A stretch of DNA of 8,097 nt, taken from NCBI GenBank assembly GCA_946408305.1, contig CAMJRQ010000043.1:1-8097 (forward strand), written 5' to 3'. Source of the stretch: an uncultured Prevotellaceae bacterium (GTDB lineage: Bacteria > Bacteroidota > Bacteroidia > Bacteroidales > Bacteroidaceae). Position numbers and translations under genes: made by a program. Below are positions 1-6,220 of the stretch, piece by piece. Positions within the stretch are counted from its first letter, which is position 1; each line of letters begins with the position of its first letter. The notes beneath the pieces were generated by a model. The model made no database searches and was not told the origin of the DNA. It was given only the letters and a program-made list of their open reading frames with translations.

Positions 1-1550
1 CGCAGGGATGGCGACGATTCAACTGGCAAGACATGGCCGTCAGGGGGCAATGGGACCTGACGGAGCCCGACGAGCAGTCGATTGTCCTCATGGGCGAAGT
101 GGGTTACTACGACGTGCAGTACCTTGACAACACGCTCGACCGCATGGCGCCCATACGAGAGTCGACGGCCGTGTTCGACGAGCCGACGCCCATCGGGACA
201 GGAAAGGGATGGGGCAGGCAGGACCGGAGCGAGCAGCTCTCGGCCGTAGACAGGGCCCGCCAACGCGGCACCACCGAGGTGATGACCGAGGAGAACGCGC
301 CCACCCTGACCTTCGAGCAGGAGTACGACACGCGACGACCCAAGACCCGCACCAGGCTGAAAGTGCATGCCGAGCTGATATCGCCCGAGGACGGCGAGGC
401 CCTCGTCAGCGAGACCACGGGGAGCATCTTCCGCCTTGAGCTGCCCCGCTTCTACGGCAAAGCCCTCCTGCACATCGCTGCCGCCGACACCACGAAATGG
501 AAAAAGGGGGAGGACTACAAGTGGGTGCAGCTGGCCTATCAGGAGGAGAATGCGCCGGCGGGCTATCTGAACCGCATCCGCACGTTCACCAAGGACCCCG
601 ACTACATCGTCCGCCTACGCTATTACTATCCGCGCTACGTGAAGCGCTACGTCTTCCACCAGAACCACCTGGCCGCCACGACCGACACGATGGGCACACC
701 GCGCGAACTGCTGCCCGGCGGGACCACGGTGCTGAGGGAGGTGCCCGTGAGGGCACGCCGCGGCGGACTGAAACGCTTCGACGACTCGCAGCCGGTGCTC
801 GTGCTCGATGCCTTCGAGGCCTACAACCGGGCCATCGACGAATACCTGACCAACGGGAATTACGAGGCTACCGACTTCACGCCGCCCCATTCGCCCCAGC
901 AAGGGCAACGGCTCGCCAACCTGGCCGGCATCGAGGAAAGTGCCATGCAGCTCTATCTGGGCGACACGGGCACATGGGGCAGCACAGCCGACTACAGCCC
1001 CGTGCGTTTCGGGCTGGGCCCCACACGGCGAGCCATCACGCCCGAGTACCGCGAGCTGCCCGACGACTCCATCTATCTGCCCAAGTACCTGAAATCGGCC
1101 GTGCCGAAAGATGCCAAGAACGGCTTCTGCATGGAGCCCGGCGAGATGTGGGACTACGACCGGCTGGGCAAGCTGGACAAAATCTTCGTCTACACCGACT
1201 ACGCGCCGCGCCTCTATGGCGACAAGCGCTACGAAGGTGCCAATGCCCCGCAGGACATCATCGCCATCTATCCCTACCCCGACGGCGGCCAACTGCCCGA
1301 GTATCGCGACCGCTGCTATCTGCTCGACGGCTTTGCCCAGCCCGCCGAGTTCTACAGTCCCGACTACAGCCAGCAGCAACCGCAGGAGCCCACCGATTAC
1401 CGCCGCACGCTCTACTGGAACCCGGCCCTGAAGCTCGACCACGATGGCCGCGCTCACGTCCGCCTCTACAACAACTGCCGCCAGACGCAGGTGAGCATCA
1501 ACGCGGCCGGGCAGGCAGCGGACGGCCAGCTGCTGTGGAATGGGGAATAA
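1..1550 (+). CDS. C-terminal part of a large, probably exported Bacteroidales protein (5' end outside window)
   Basis: The reading frame is open from base 3, with ten codons before the first ATG at 33, so this is the 515-residue tail of a longer protein and not a gene starting at 33. It ends at TAA 1548-1550. The sequence is rich in Tyr, Asp, Pro and Arg, with no membrane segment and no catalytic motif I recognise. The last 50 residues contain RTLYWNP, then an Asp/Gly-containing turn and a beta-rich stretch (RAHVRLYNN). From memory, similar endings occur in large Bacteroidetes envelope proteins with alpha-2-macroglobulin-like, carboxypeptidase-regulatory-like or TonB-plug-like domains, where this segment is a final Ig-like beta domain. 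That link is family knowledge plus inference. The middle (about residues 60-440) matches nothing I can name. The upstream gene context is not visible, and a terminator follows 113 bases after the stop. Confidence 0.7.
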   Translation, partial: QGWRRFNWQDMAVRGQWDLTEPDEQSIVLMGEVGYYDVQYLDNTLDRMAPIRESTAVFDEPTPIGTGKGWGRQDRSEQLSAVDRARQRGTTEVMTEENAPTLTFEQEYDTRRPKTRTRLKVHAELISPEDGEALVSETTGSIFRLELPRFYGKALLHIAAADTTKWKKGEDYKWVQLAYQEENAPAGYLNRIRTFTKDPDYIVRLRYYYPRYVKRYVFHQNHLAATTDTMGTPRELLPGGTTVLREVPVRARRGGLKRFDDSQPVLVLDAFEAYNRAIDEYLTNGNYEATDFTPPHSPQQGQRLANLAGIEESAMQLYLGDTGTWGSTADYSPVRFGLGPTRRAITPEYRELPDDSIYLPKYLKSAVPKDAKNGFCMEPGEMWDYDRLGKLDKIFVYTDYAPRLYGDKRYEGANAPQDIIAIYPYPDGGQLPEYRDRCYLLDGFAQPAEFYSPDYSQQQPQEPTDYRRTLYWNPALKLDHDGRAHVRLYNNCRQTQVSINAAGQAADGQLLWNGE

Positions 1551-1662
1551 GGGTGCAGCGGCGTGGTTCGCCCTACATCGAAGGCATCCTGAATATCGAT
1601 GCCGAGACAAAGCAGATTGTAAACATATCGTCATCCTACGGCTCTTGCCGGGCAAAAGGAGG

Positions 1663-1706
1663 TCCCCCAAAATGGGTCGGAAAAACGCCCGTTTTGGGGG
1701 ATTTTT
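1663..1706 (+). terminator. Intrinsic terminator after the first gene
   Basis: TCCCCCAAAATGGG (1663-1676) pairs with CCCGTTTTGGGGGA (1688-1701) to give a 14-bp stem with one T-G wobble and an 11-base loop. It is followed directly by TTTTT (1702-1706). The strong GC base and T run fit a Rho-independent terminator for the gene ending at 1550. The 113-base distance from the stop codon is longer than usual. The stem is nearly symmetrical and has an A run at the left edge of its loop but no long A tract outside it, so activity in the other direction is less likely. Confidence 0.75.
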
Positions 1707-1840
1707 ATGCCCTTTTGAGGGAGGGCGAAAAATTAACAGCCTGGGTATTAACCGGTTCGGATTTTGCGTTTTTTGGAAGCAAACCGCATCTCGGGCTGTT
1801 TCGGGCGATTCTCGCGCAGTCTCGGCACGTTTTCCGCGAA

Positions 1841-1899
1841 ACGCAACGTGTTGCGTGGGCCAAAACAACGTGTTGCGTGGACCGGAGTTCCACGTTGCG
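1841..1899. repeat. Cluster of short ACGCAAC/GTTGCGT palindromic repeats
   Basis: ACGCAAC-GT-GTTGCGT (1841-1856) is a perfect 7-bp inverted repeat around a two-base centre. The 15-mer CAACGTGTTGCGTGG occurs at 1844-1858 and again exactly at 1866-1880, a 22-base period. A third, inverted partner CCACGTTGCG lies at 1890-1899. It can pair with either copy (CAACGTG with CACGTTG), or its flank can form the alternative stem CGTGGA/TCCACG. No gene lies here. It may be an interspersed repeat family of the genome or a protein-binding site; the sequence alone does not decide. Confidence 0.6.
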
Positions 1900-1984
1900 A
1901 CGCCTCCGAATGCACGAAACGCGAATCTGGAAAGCCCGGAATGTCAGGAAATAGTCACACGTTCTGCGCTATGCCGCAGACTGA

Positions 1985-2131
1985 GGTCGAAAATACTCAC
2001 GCTCGAGAAAATCAAAGCAAAACTTTGCTTTTCTGCTCGCTTAATCGTATCTCTGACCTGGCGGTCGAAGATACTCTCACTCGGAAAAGCCCAAATAAAT
2101 TTGGCTTTCCCCTCGCTTATTCGTATCTTTG
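1985..2131 (+). repeat. Two tandem diverged copies of a palindromic promoter-bearing repeat
   Basis: Copy A (1985-2055) and copy B (2063-2131) share the same order of parts: GGTCGAA, ATACTC.CAC, CTCG, an A run, an inverted repeat, TCGCTTA, then TCGTATC.(C/T)TG. The period is about 77 bases. In copy A the inverted repeat is AAAGCAAA (2014-2021), AC, TTTGCTTT (2024-2031). In copy B it is AAAGCC-C-AAAT (2086-2096), AA, ATTTGGCTTT (2099-2108), with one bulged C. The arms differ between copies but stay self-complementary. In both copies the right arm contains the TTTG that would serve as the -33 element, 20 nt before the -7 box. Copy A's -7 box reads TATCTCTG (one substitution); copy B's is perfect. 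Confidence 0.7.
2100..2131 (+). promoter_or_regulatory. Promoter of the alkaline phosphatase gene
   Basis: TTTG (2100-2103), a 20-nt spacer and TATCTTTG (2124-2131), followed by CACCC, match the Bacteroidetes primary sigma consensus (TTTG ... TAnnTTTG). Transcription should start near 2138, leaving a leader of about 20 bases before the ATG at 2160. The -33 element lies in the right arm of an AT-rich palindrome, so a repressor or a DNA cruciform could compete with RNA polymerase there (inference). A weaker duplicate with TATCTCTG lies at 2024-2055. Confidence 0.8.
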
Positions 2132-2159
2132 CACCCAAAAACTAAAGAAAACTAACACA

Positions 2160-3590
2160 ATGAGACATCGTTTTATCACTCTGCTGAGCCTCGTCATGGT
2201 GGCTCTGAGTGCCATGGCCGAGGGCCGGGCAAAGTATGTATTCTATTTTATCGGCGACGGCATGGGCGTCAACCAGGTGAACGCAGCCGAGTCGTATCTG
2301 GCTGCCGCCGAGGGGCGCATCGGCATCAAGGAACTGTGCTTCCCCAGCTTCCCCTACGTGGCACTGGTGAACACGTATAGCGCCACGAACGGCGTGACCG
2401 ACTCGGCCGCCGGCGGCGTGGCCCTGGCCAGCGGCAACAAGACGAAGAACGGCGCACTGGGCGTGCTGAAGGACCAGAAGACGCCCATCACCTGCATCGC
2501 GGACTGGGCCCACGAGGCCGGAGCTGCCGTGGGCATAGCCACGAGCGTGTCGGTGGACCACGCCACGCCCGCAGCCTTCTACGCCCACGTGGCCAACCGC
2601 AGCATGATGTATGAAATCGGCGAGCAGCTGACGAAGCGCGACTTCGAATTCTTCGCCGGCTCCGACTTCATGAAGCCCCAGAACCCCACCGAGGGTGGCC
2701 CCGACCTCTACCAGCAGGCGCGCGACAACGGCTTCACCATCGCACGCGGCTACAAGGACTTCCAAAAGAAGAGCAAGAAGGCCAAGAAGCTCATCCTCTT
2801 CCAGACCGAGGAGGCCAGCAAGCTCGACCGCTCCTGCATTCCCTATGCCATCGACCGCACGAAGAACGACCTCTCGCTCTCCGACATCACCCGCGCCGGC
2901 ATCAACTTCCTCATGAGCAAGCAGAAGGAGAAGGACGGATTCTTCCTGATGGTGGAGGGAGGCAAGATCGACTGGGCCTGCCACGGCAACGAGACCACCT
3001 TCATCAGCGAGCTCATCGACATGGACGACGCCGTGCGCGTGGCCTACGAATTCTACCAGCAGCACCCCGACGAGACGCTCATCGTCATCTCGGCCGACCA
3101 CGAGACGGGCGGACTGGTCATGGGCCGCGGCTCGTACAACCTGCACCTCGACGTGCTGGCCCACCAGCGCATGAGCATCGGACGCCTGGGACGCGAGCTG
3201 CACAAGCTCCACGACAAGCTGGGCGACCGCTACGGATGGGACCAGGTGAAGGCCTTCCTCACCGAGAACTTCGGCTTCTGGGACAAGGTGCAGCTCACCG
3301 ACGACCAGACGAAGCGCCTCGAGAACGCCTTCAGCAAAATCATGGCCGGCAAGGGCGAGGAGACCAAGAGCCTCTATCAGAAAGACGACGAGCTGGCACA
3401 GACGGTGAAGGTAATCCTGAGCGAATGCGCCCGCCTCTCGTGGGCCAGCGGAGGCCACAGCAACGGCTACGTGCCCTGCTTTGCCATCGGAGTGGGAGCC
3501 GAGCAATACCACGGACGCATCGACAACATCGAGATTCCACTGCGCATGACAAAGGCCGCCGGATGGCCCGTCACGGAGTATAAGGAATAA
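2160..3590 (+). CDS. Exported alkaline phosphatase (PF00245 family)
   Basis: This gene encodes a 476-residue metal-dependent phosphomonoesterase that frees phosphate from organic esters, most likely in the periplasm. Residues 1-20 (MRHRF, a hydrophobic core, then AMA) form a Sec signal peptide. Visible active-site parts by homology to E. coli PhoA are: D33 in FIGDGMG (metal ligand), the nucleophile S82 in TDSAAGG, H134 and T136 in DHATP, E266, D271 and H275 in VEGGKIDWACH, D313 and H314 in SADHETGG, and the last zinc His at about 433 in GGHSNG. Positions equivalent to E. coli D153 and K328 are His134 and Trp272, the pair I recall from the Antarctic TAB5 enzyme. The ATG at 2160 is chosen because it gives the signal peptide and lies about 20 bases after the promoter; the open frame extends upstream to 1764 but that part is intergenic. 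There is no Shine-Dalgarno, only an A-rich leader. I see no Pho box that I can name. Confidence 0.95.
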   Translation: MRHRFITLLSLVMVALSAMAEGRAKYVFYFIGDGMGVNQVNAAESYLAAAEGRIGIKELCFPSFPYVALVNTYSATNGVTDSAAGGVALASGNKTKNGALGVLKDQKTPITCIADWAHEAGAAVGIATSVSVDHATPAAFYAHVANRSMMYEIGEQLTKRDFEFFAGSDFMKPQNPTEGGPDLYQQARDNGFTIARGYKDFQKKSKKAKKLILFQTEEASKLDRSCIPYAIDRTKNDLSLSDITRAGINFLMSKQKEKDGFFLMVEGGKIDWACHGNETTFISELIDMDDAVRVAYEFYQQHPDETLIVISADHETGGLVMGRGSYNLHLDVLAHQRMSIGRLGRELHKLHDKLGDRYGWDQVKAFLTENFGFWDKVQLTDDQTKRLENAFSKIMAGKGEETKSLYQKDDELAQTVKVILSECARLSWASGGHSNGYVPCFAIGVGAEQYHGRIDNIEIPLRMTKAAGWPVTEYKE

Positions 3591-3600
3591 GTGCCCCCAT

Positions 3601-3732
3601 AGGGATGTGTCAAAATTAAGGGAACAACGAATTAAGCGAATTTAACGAATTTAATTCCTGCTGGATATCAAACAGATAAAATTCGCTAAATTCGCTGTTC
3701 TTTTATGGTGATTCGTCTTTTTGTCACACCCT
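3601..3732. repeat. Nested inverted-repeat intergenic element
   Basis: The gap between the phosphatase and GH43 genes is almost filled by one dyad-symmetric element. The inner arms AGCGAATTTAACGAATTT (3635-3652) and AAATTCGCTAAATTCGCT (3679-3696) pair at 17 of 18 positions across a 26-base loop. Each arm is itself made of repeated (A)GCGAATTT units; the left side carries three and the right side two. The outer arms AGGGATGTGTCAAAA (3601-3615) and TTTTGTCACACCCT (3719-3732) also pair, with one bulge and one mismatch. The right inner arm is followed by TTCTTTT, so it may also end transcription of the phosphatase gene. A miniature transposable element or a genome-wide intergenic repeat is possible; no target-site duplication is evident. 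Confidence 0.6.
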
Positions 3733-3749
3733 CGGGGAGAGGTTAGAAG

Positions 3750-4667
3750 ATGGCGATGAGAATTCTTTGCCTAATGCTGTGCTGTCTGGCCTTCATGCGG
3801 GGGCTGGGACAGGAGAGCCAGCTGGCGCTGGCCGACCCCTTCATCCTGGTGGAAGACAGCCTCTACTATGCCTACGGCACACACTCGGGCGAAGGCATCG
3901 AGTGCTACTCGTCCACCGACCTCGTCAACTGGACCTTCCGTGGACTGGCCCTCCACCGCCAGCACACCACCGAGCGCCGATGGTTCTGGGCCCCCGAGGT
4001 GTATCGCGTCGGCTCCACCTATTATATGTATTACTCGGCCAACGAGCATCTCTACGTGGCCACGTCCGAGAGCGTCACGGGCCCGTTCCGCCAGGTGGGT
4101 GCATGCCAGATGGCACCCATGCTGGGCAACGAAAAGTGCATCGACTCGTCGGTCTTCTTCGACCGCGACGGCACGCCCTGGCTCTTCTTCGTGCGTTTCG
4201 ACGACGGCAACTGCATCTGGCAGTGCCGCCTGGCCGACGACCTCGTCACTCCCCTGCCCGCCACGCTGCGCAAGTGCTTCGGCGTCACGGCTCCGTGGGA
4301 GAACATCTGGCCGCGCGTCACCGAGGGCCCCAACGTGCTCTACCACCGCGGACGCTACTATCTGACCTATTCGGCCAACAGCTACGAGAGTCAGGATTAT
4401 GCCGTGGGCTATGCCACAGCGCGCAGCATTGAGGGCCCGTGGAAGAAATACAAGGGCAACCCCATCCTCAGACGGCGCGACGGACTGGTGGGCACAGGCC
4501 ACCACTCGCTCTTCCGCGACCGCGAGGGCCAGCTGCGCATCGTCTTCCACGCCCACAACAGCACCGCACGGATTCATCCGCGCCTCGCCTACATCGGCAC
4601 GGCCCGCTTCCGTGGCCGACGGCTTTCGATTACCGACGACGCCCTCATCCTTCCCCGGCTGGAATAA
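3750..4667 (+). CDS. Exported GH43-type glycosidase (five-bladed beta-propeller)
   Basis: This 305-residue protein has the hallmarks of glycoside hydrolase family 43, whose members mostly release xylose or arabinose from plant hemicellulose or pectin side chains by inverting hydrolysis. The first ~21 residues (hydrophobic, ending near GLGQ) are a Sec signal peptide; Cys residues at 7, 11 and 12 do not form a proper lipobox. The expected acidic triad is visible: D29 in LADPF (base), D132 in CIDSSVFF (pKa modulator) and E192 in TEGPN (acid). Also present are YSSTDLVNW (53-61), WAPEV (80-84), YYMYYS and YYLTYSANSYESQDYAVG, and GHHS (250-253) near the propeller centre. The length fits a single catalytic domain with no carbohydrate-binding module. 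The start could be ATG 3750 or 3756; a purine-rich GGGGAGAGG lies just upstream of either. No good promoter is seen in the preceding gap. Substrate cannot be told from sequence. The 3' end overlaps the opposite gene by 23 bases. Confidence 0.88.
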   Translation: MAMRILCLMLCCLAFMRGLGQESQLALADPFILVEDSLYYAYGTHSGEGIECYSSTDLVNWTFRGLALHRQHTTERRWFWAPEVYRVGSTYYMYYSANEHLYVATSESVTGPFRQVGACQMAPMLGNEKCIDSSVFFDRDGTPWLFFVRFDDGNCIWQCRLADDLVTPLPATLRKCFGVTAPWENIWPRVTEGPNVLYHRGRYYLTYSANSYESQDYAVGYATARSIEGPWKKYKGNPILRRRDGLVGTGHHSLFRDREGQLRIVFHAHNSTARIHPRLAYIGTARFRGRRLSITDDALILPRLE

Positions 4668-5124
4668 GCGCTGCCACGCGCTCCAGCCACAGGCGGTCCA
4701 CCTCGTCGAAGGTGGCCAGCCGCTCGCTATCGATATCGAGCACCCCTATGACCTCGGCGCCGCGGAAGAGCGGCACCACAATCTCGCTCCGCGAGGCCGA
4801 CGAACAGGCAATATGACCCGGGAACTGGTCCACATCGGGCACCACCTGGGTCTTTTTTGTGGCCCACGCCGTGCCGCAGACACCGTGGCCCAGGACGATG
4901 CGCGTGCAGGCCACCGGGCCCTGGAACGGGCCCAGCACCAGTTCTCCGCCTGCCACGCGGTAGAACCCCGTCCACCAGAAACCGAACGTCGTGTGGATGG
5001 CCGCCGCCACGTTGGCCATGCGGGCTATCATGTCCTCCTCGCCCTCGAGCAGGGCCTCGATTTGCGGCAACAGGGCGGCATAGCGTTCCTCCTTCGTGCC
5101 TTCCGTAATAATAAGATGTTCCAT
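4645..5124 (-). CDS. msrC: Free methionine-(R)-sulfoxide reductase (GAF-domain fRMsr)
   Basis: This cytoplasmic enzyme of 159 residues reduces free methionine-(R)-sulfoxide to methionine using thioredoxin-type reductant, repairing oxidised methionine. It is a single GAF domain and closely follows the E. coli MsrC pattern: GFWWTGFYRV, ELVLGPFQG, then Cys73 in VACTRI, Cys83 in GVCGTA and Cys107 in GHIACSSASRSEI. The 10- and 24-residue spacing between these three cysteines is the same as C84/C94/C118 of the E. coli protein. VIGVLDIDS (125-133) ends the domain. ATG at 5124 is chosen because it gives the family's usual length and lies just after a TACATTTG box; the open frame upstream runs antisense through the neighbouring gene and is not real. 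The gene stands alone, divergent from the isomerase operon and convergent with the GH43 gene, whose last 23 bases it shares. Confidence 0.93.
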   Translation of the reverse strand: MEHLIITEGTKEERYAALLPQIEALLEGEEDMIARMANVAAAIHTTFGFWWTGFYRVAGGELVLGPFQGPVACTRIVLGHGVCGTAWATKKTQVVPDVDQFPGHIACSSASRSEIVVPLFRGAEVIGVLDIDSERLATFDEVDRLWLERVAALIPAGEG

Positions 5125-5148
5125 TCCTGCGGGTTTTTGTTCTGCCTG

Positions 5149-5156
5149 CAAATGTA
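5149..5156 (-). promoter_or_regulatory. Probable -7 box of the fRMsr gene
   Basis: On the minus strand, TACATTTG followed by CA (5156 down to 5149) matches the Bacteroidetes TAnnTTTG box and lies 24 bases before the ATG at 5124. The expected TTTG about 20 nt further upstream is not present (TGGC at 5180-5177), so the assignment rests on the -7 box and its position only. Confidence 0.5.
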
Positions 5157-5241
5157 CGTCTTTTCGCCGAATAATCGCCACCTTCGCACGTGCAAAACAT
5201 CTTGTCCACGGGGTTTTCACCGATATTTTTCCTACGGAAAG

Positions 5242-5273
5242 TTTGCCGATATGGCTGTTTTGTCGTAACTTTG
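5242..5273 (+). promoter_or_regulatory. Promoter of the isomerase-oxidoreductase operon
   Basis: TTTG (5242-5245), exactly 20 nt, then TAACTTTG (5266-5273) is a full match to the Bacteroidetes consensus. Transcription should start near 5280, about 20 bases before the ATG at 5299. The spacer holds CCGATAT (5246-5252), which also occurs at 5220-5226, 26 bases upstream. This direct repeat might be a regulator site but is short enough to be chance. Confidence 0.75.
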
Positions 5274-5298
5274 CGGATGTCAAGCTAAACGAACCACT

Positions 5299-6207
5299 AT
5301 GCACGCAAGATTCTACTGGGGCATAGTTCTCCTGGCCTGCCTGCTCTGCAGCCCCGCGGCGCAGGGAAAGTTGCCGCGCAAGCAGATGGGCCTGCAGTTC
5401 TACAGCCTGCGCGACACCCTGGGCACGCCCGAACAATACCGGAACCACCACGACGCCATTTTCCGCCAGCTGAGCGAATGGGGCTTCACCTGCGTAGAGG
5501 CTGGCGACGGGAGCGGCTACGGCATCGCGCCCGAGCAATTCCGCGCCGACCTGGCTCGCTACGGGCTGCAGACCATCGGCGGCCATCTGGTGCGCGTACT
5601 CACCGACGACGAGCTCGCCAGCGGCGACCTTTCGAAGGCCATCGAATGGTGGCAGCAGCGCATCGACTCGCACCGCCGCGCTGGCTGCCGCTACCTGATT
5701 ATGTCGTGGGCCCCGGTGCCAAAGAGCCTGAAGGACGCCGACACGTGGTGCCGCTACCTGAACGCCGTGGGCGAGTTGTGTCGGCGGGGCGGACTGGGCT
5801 TCGGCTACCACACCCACTTCCAGGAATACGAGTGGGTGGAGGGAGAGCAGTGGGTGGACTACATGATGCGCCACGTCAGTCCCGAAAACATGTTCTGGCA
5901 GATGGACGTCTATTGGTGTGTCTATGCCCGAGAGAGCCCCGTCGGGTGGTTCAAGCGTTTCCCCGGCCGCTGCCATGTGCTCCATATCAAGGACAAGCAC
6001 GACATCGGCGCCAGCGGCATGATGGGCTTCGACGCCATCTTCGGCCACGCCGAACTCTGCGGCTTGCAGGAAATCATCCTGGAGATAGAAAACACCGACG
6101 GCACCATGTCGAGCATGGAAGCCGTGCGCCGCAGCGCCGAATACATCCGTCGCGCCAAATTCGTGAAGAAAACATACGGAGGCTATCGCCTCGAACCCAC
6201 ACATTAA
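5299..6207 (+). CDS. Exported sugar phosphate isomerase/epimerase-like TIM-barrel protein
   Basis: This 302-residue protein belongs to the xylose-isomerase-like TIM-barrel superfamily (PF01261), which includes sugar isomerases, epimerases, dehydratases and lyases. Residues 1-23 are a Sec signal peptide (WGIVLLACLLC core, cleavage near AAQG), placing it outside the cytoplasm; Cys17 is not in a clean lipobox. The mature part opens with the family motif MGLQFYSLRD (30-39). Likely metal and substrate residues, placed by analogy, are E67 (VEAG), H171 and H173 (YHTHFQEY), D203 (QMDVYW), H229 (LHIKDKH) and E262 or E264 (LEIEN). It starts a two-gene operon, 13 bases before a Tat-exported oxidoreductase, a pairing common in Bacteroidetes. 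Being exported, it probably acts on free sugars, keto-sugars or glycosides and not on sugar phosphates, despite the usual family name. The exact reaction is unknown. Confidence 0.87.
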   Translation: MHARFYWGIVLLACLLCSPAAQGKLPRKQMGLQFYSLRDTLGTPEQYRNHHDAIFRQLSEWGFTCVEAGDGSGYGIAPEQFRADLARYGLQTIGGHLVRVLTDDELASGDLSKAIEWWQQRIDSHRRAGCRYLIMSWAPVPKSLKDADTWCRYLNAVGELCRRGGLGFGYHTHFQEYEWVEGEQWVDYMMRHVSPENMFWQMDVYWCVYARESPVGWFKRFPGRCHVLHIKDKHDIGASGMMGFDAIFGHAELCGLQEIILEIENTDGTMSSMEAVRRSAEYIRRAKFVKKTYGGYRLEPTH

Positions 6208-6220
6208 AAGAAAAACGACT

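Larger units (their letters stand above)
1551..2159. other. Gene-free intergenic region of 609 bases with repeats and regulatory sites
   Basis: I see no convincing coding sequence here. The open frames that cross it are extensions of frames overlapping neighbouring genes and look like no known family. In order it holds: an intrinsic terminator (1663-1706); a GC-poorer stretch with nothing I can name (1707-1840); a cluster of small palindromes (1841-1899); a CTGCG/CGCAG hairpin (1964-1979, six-base loop); and two tandem diverged copies of a promoter-bearing repeat (1985-2131). The final 28 bases are an A-rich leader to the alkaline phosphatase. Confidence 0.75.

Noticed and set aside
497..1954. 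A 485-residue plus-strand open frame overlapping the first gene and the intergenic region
   Set aside because: It is Arg/Pro/His-rich out-of-frame translation of GC-rich coding DNA and runs through a terminator. A short stretch after 1551 (IEGILNIDAETKQIV) looks briefly protein-like but is too short to call a gene remnant.
1985..2131. CRISPR-like array
   Set aside because: There are only two diverged copies with no unique spacer between exact repeats, and each ends in a promoter box.
1764..2159. Upstream extension of the alkaline phosphatase frame to ATG 1764
   Set aside because: The added residues have no protein-like pattern, cross the repeat cluster and the promoter, and would bury the clear signal peptide that starts at 2160.
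2142..3512. A 456-residue minus-strand open frame antisense to the phosphatase
   Set aside because: It is a shadow of GC-rich codon use: Val/Ala/His/Leu-rich, no family features, no promoter, and directly opposite a certain gene.
3716..3723. A -7 box for the GH43 gene (TCTTTTTG in an ATTCG.. context)
   Set aside because: It resembles TAnnTTTG only loosely, lacks the TA, and has no TTTG at the right distance upstream.
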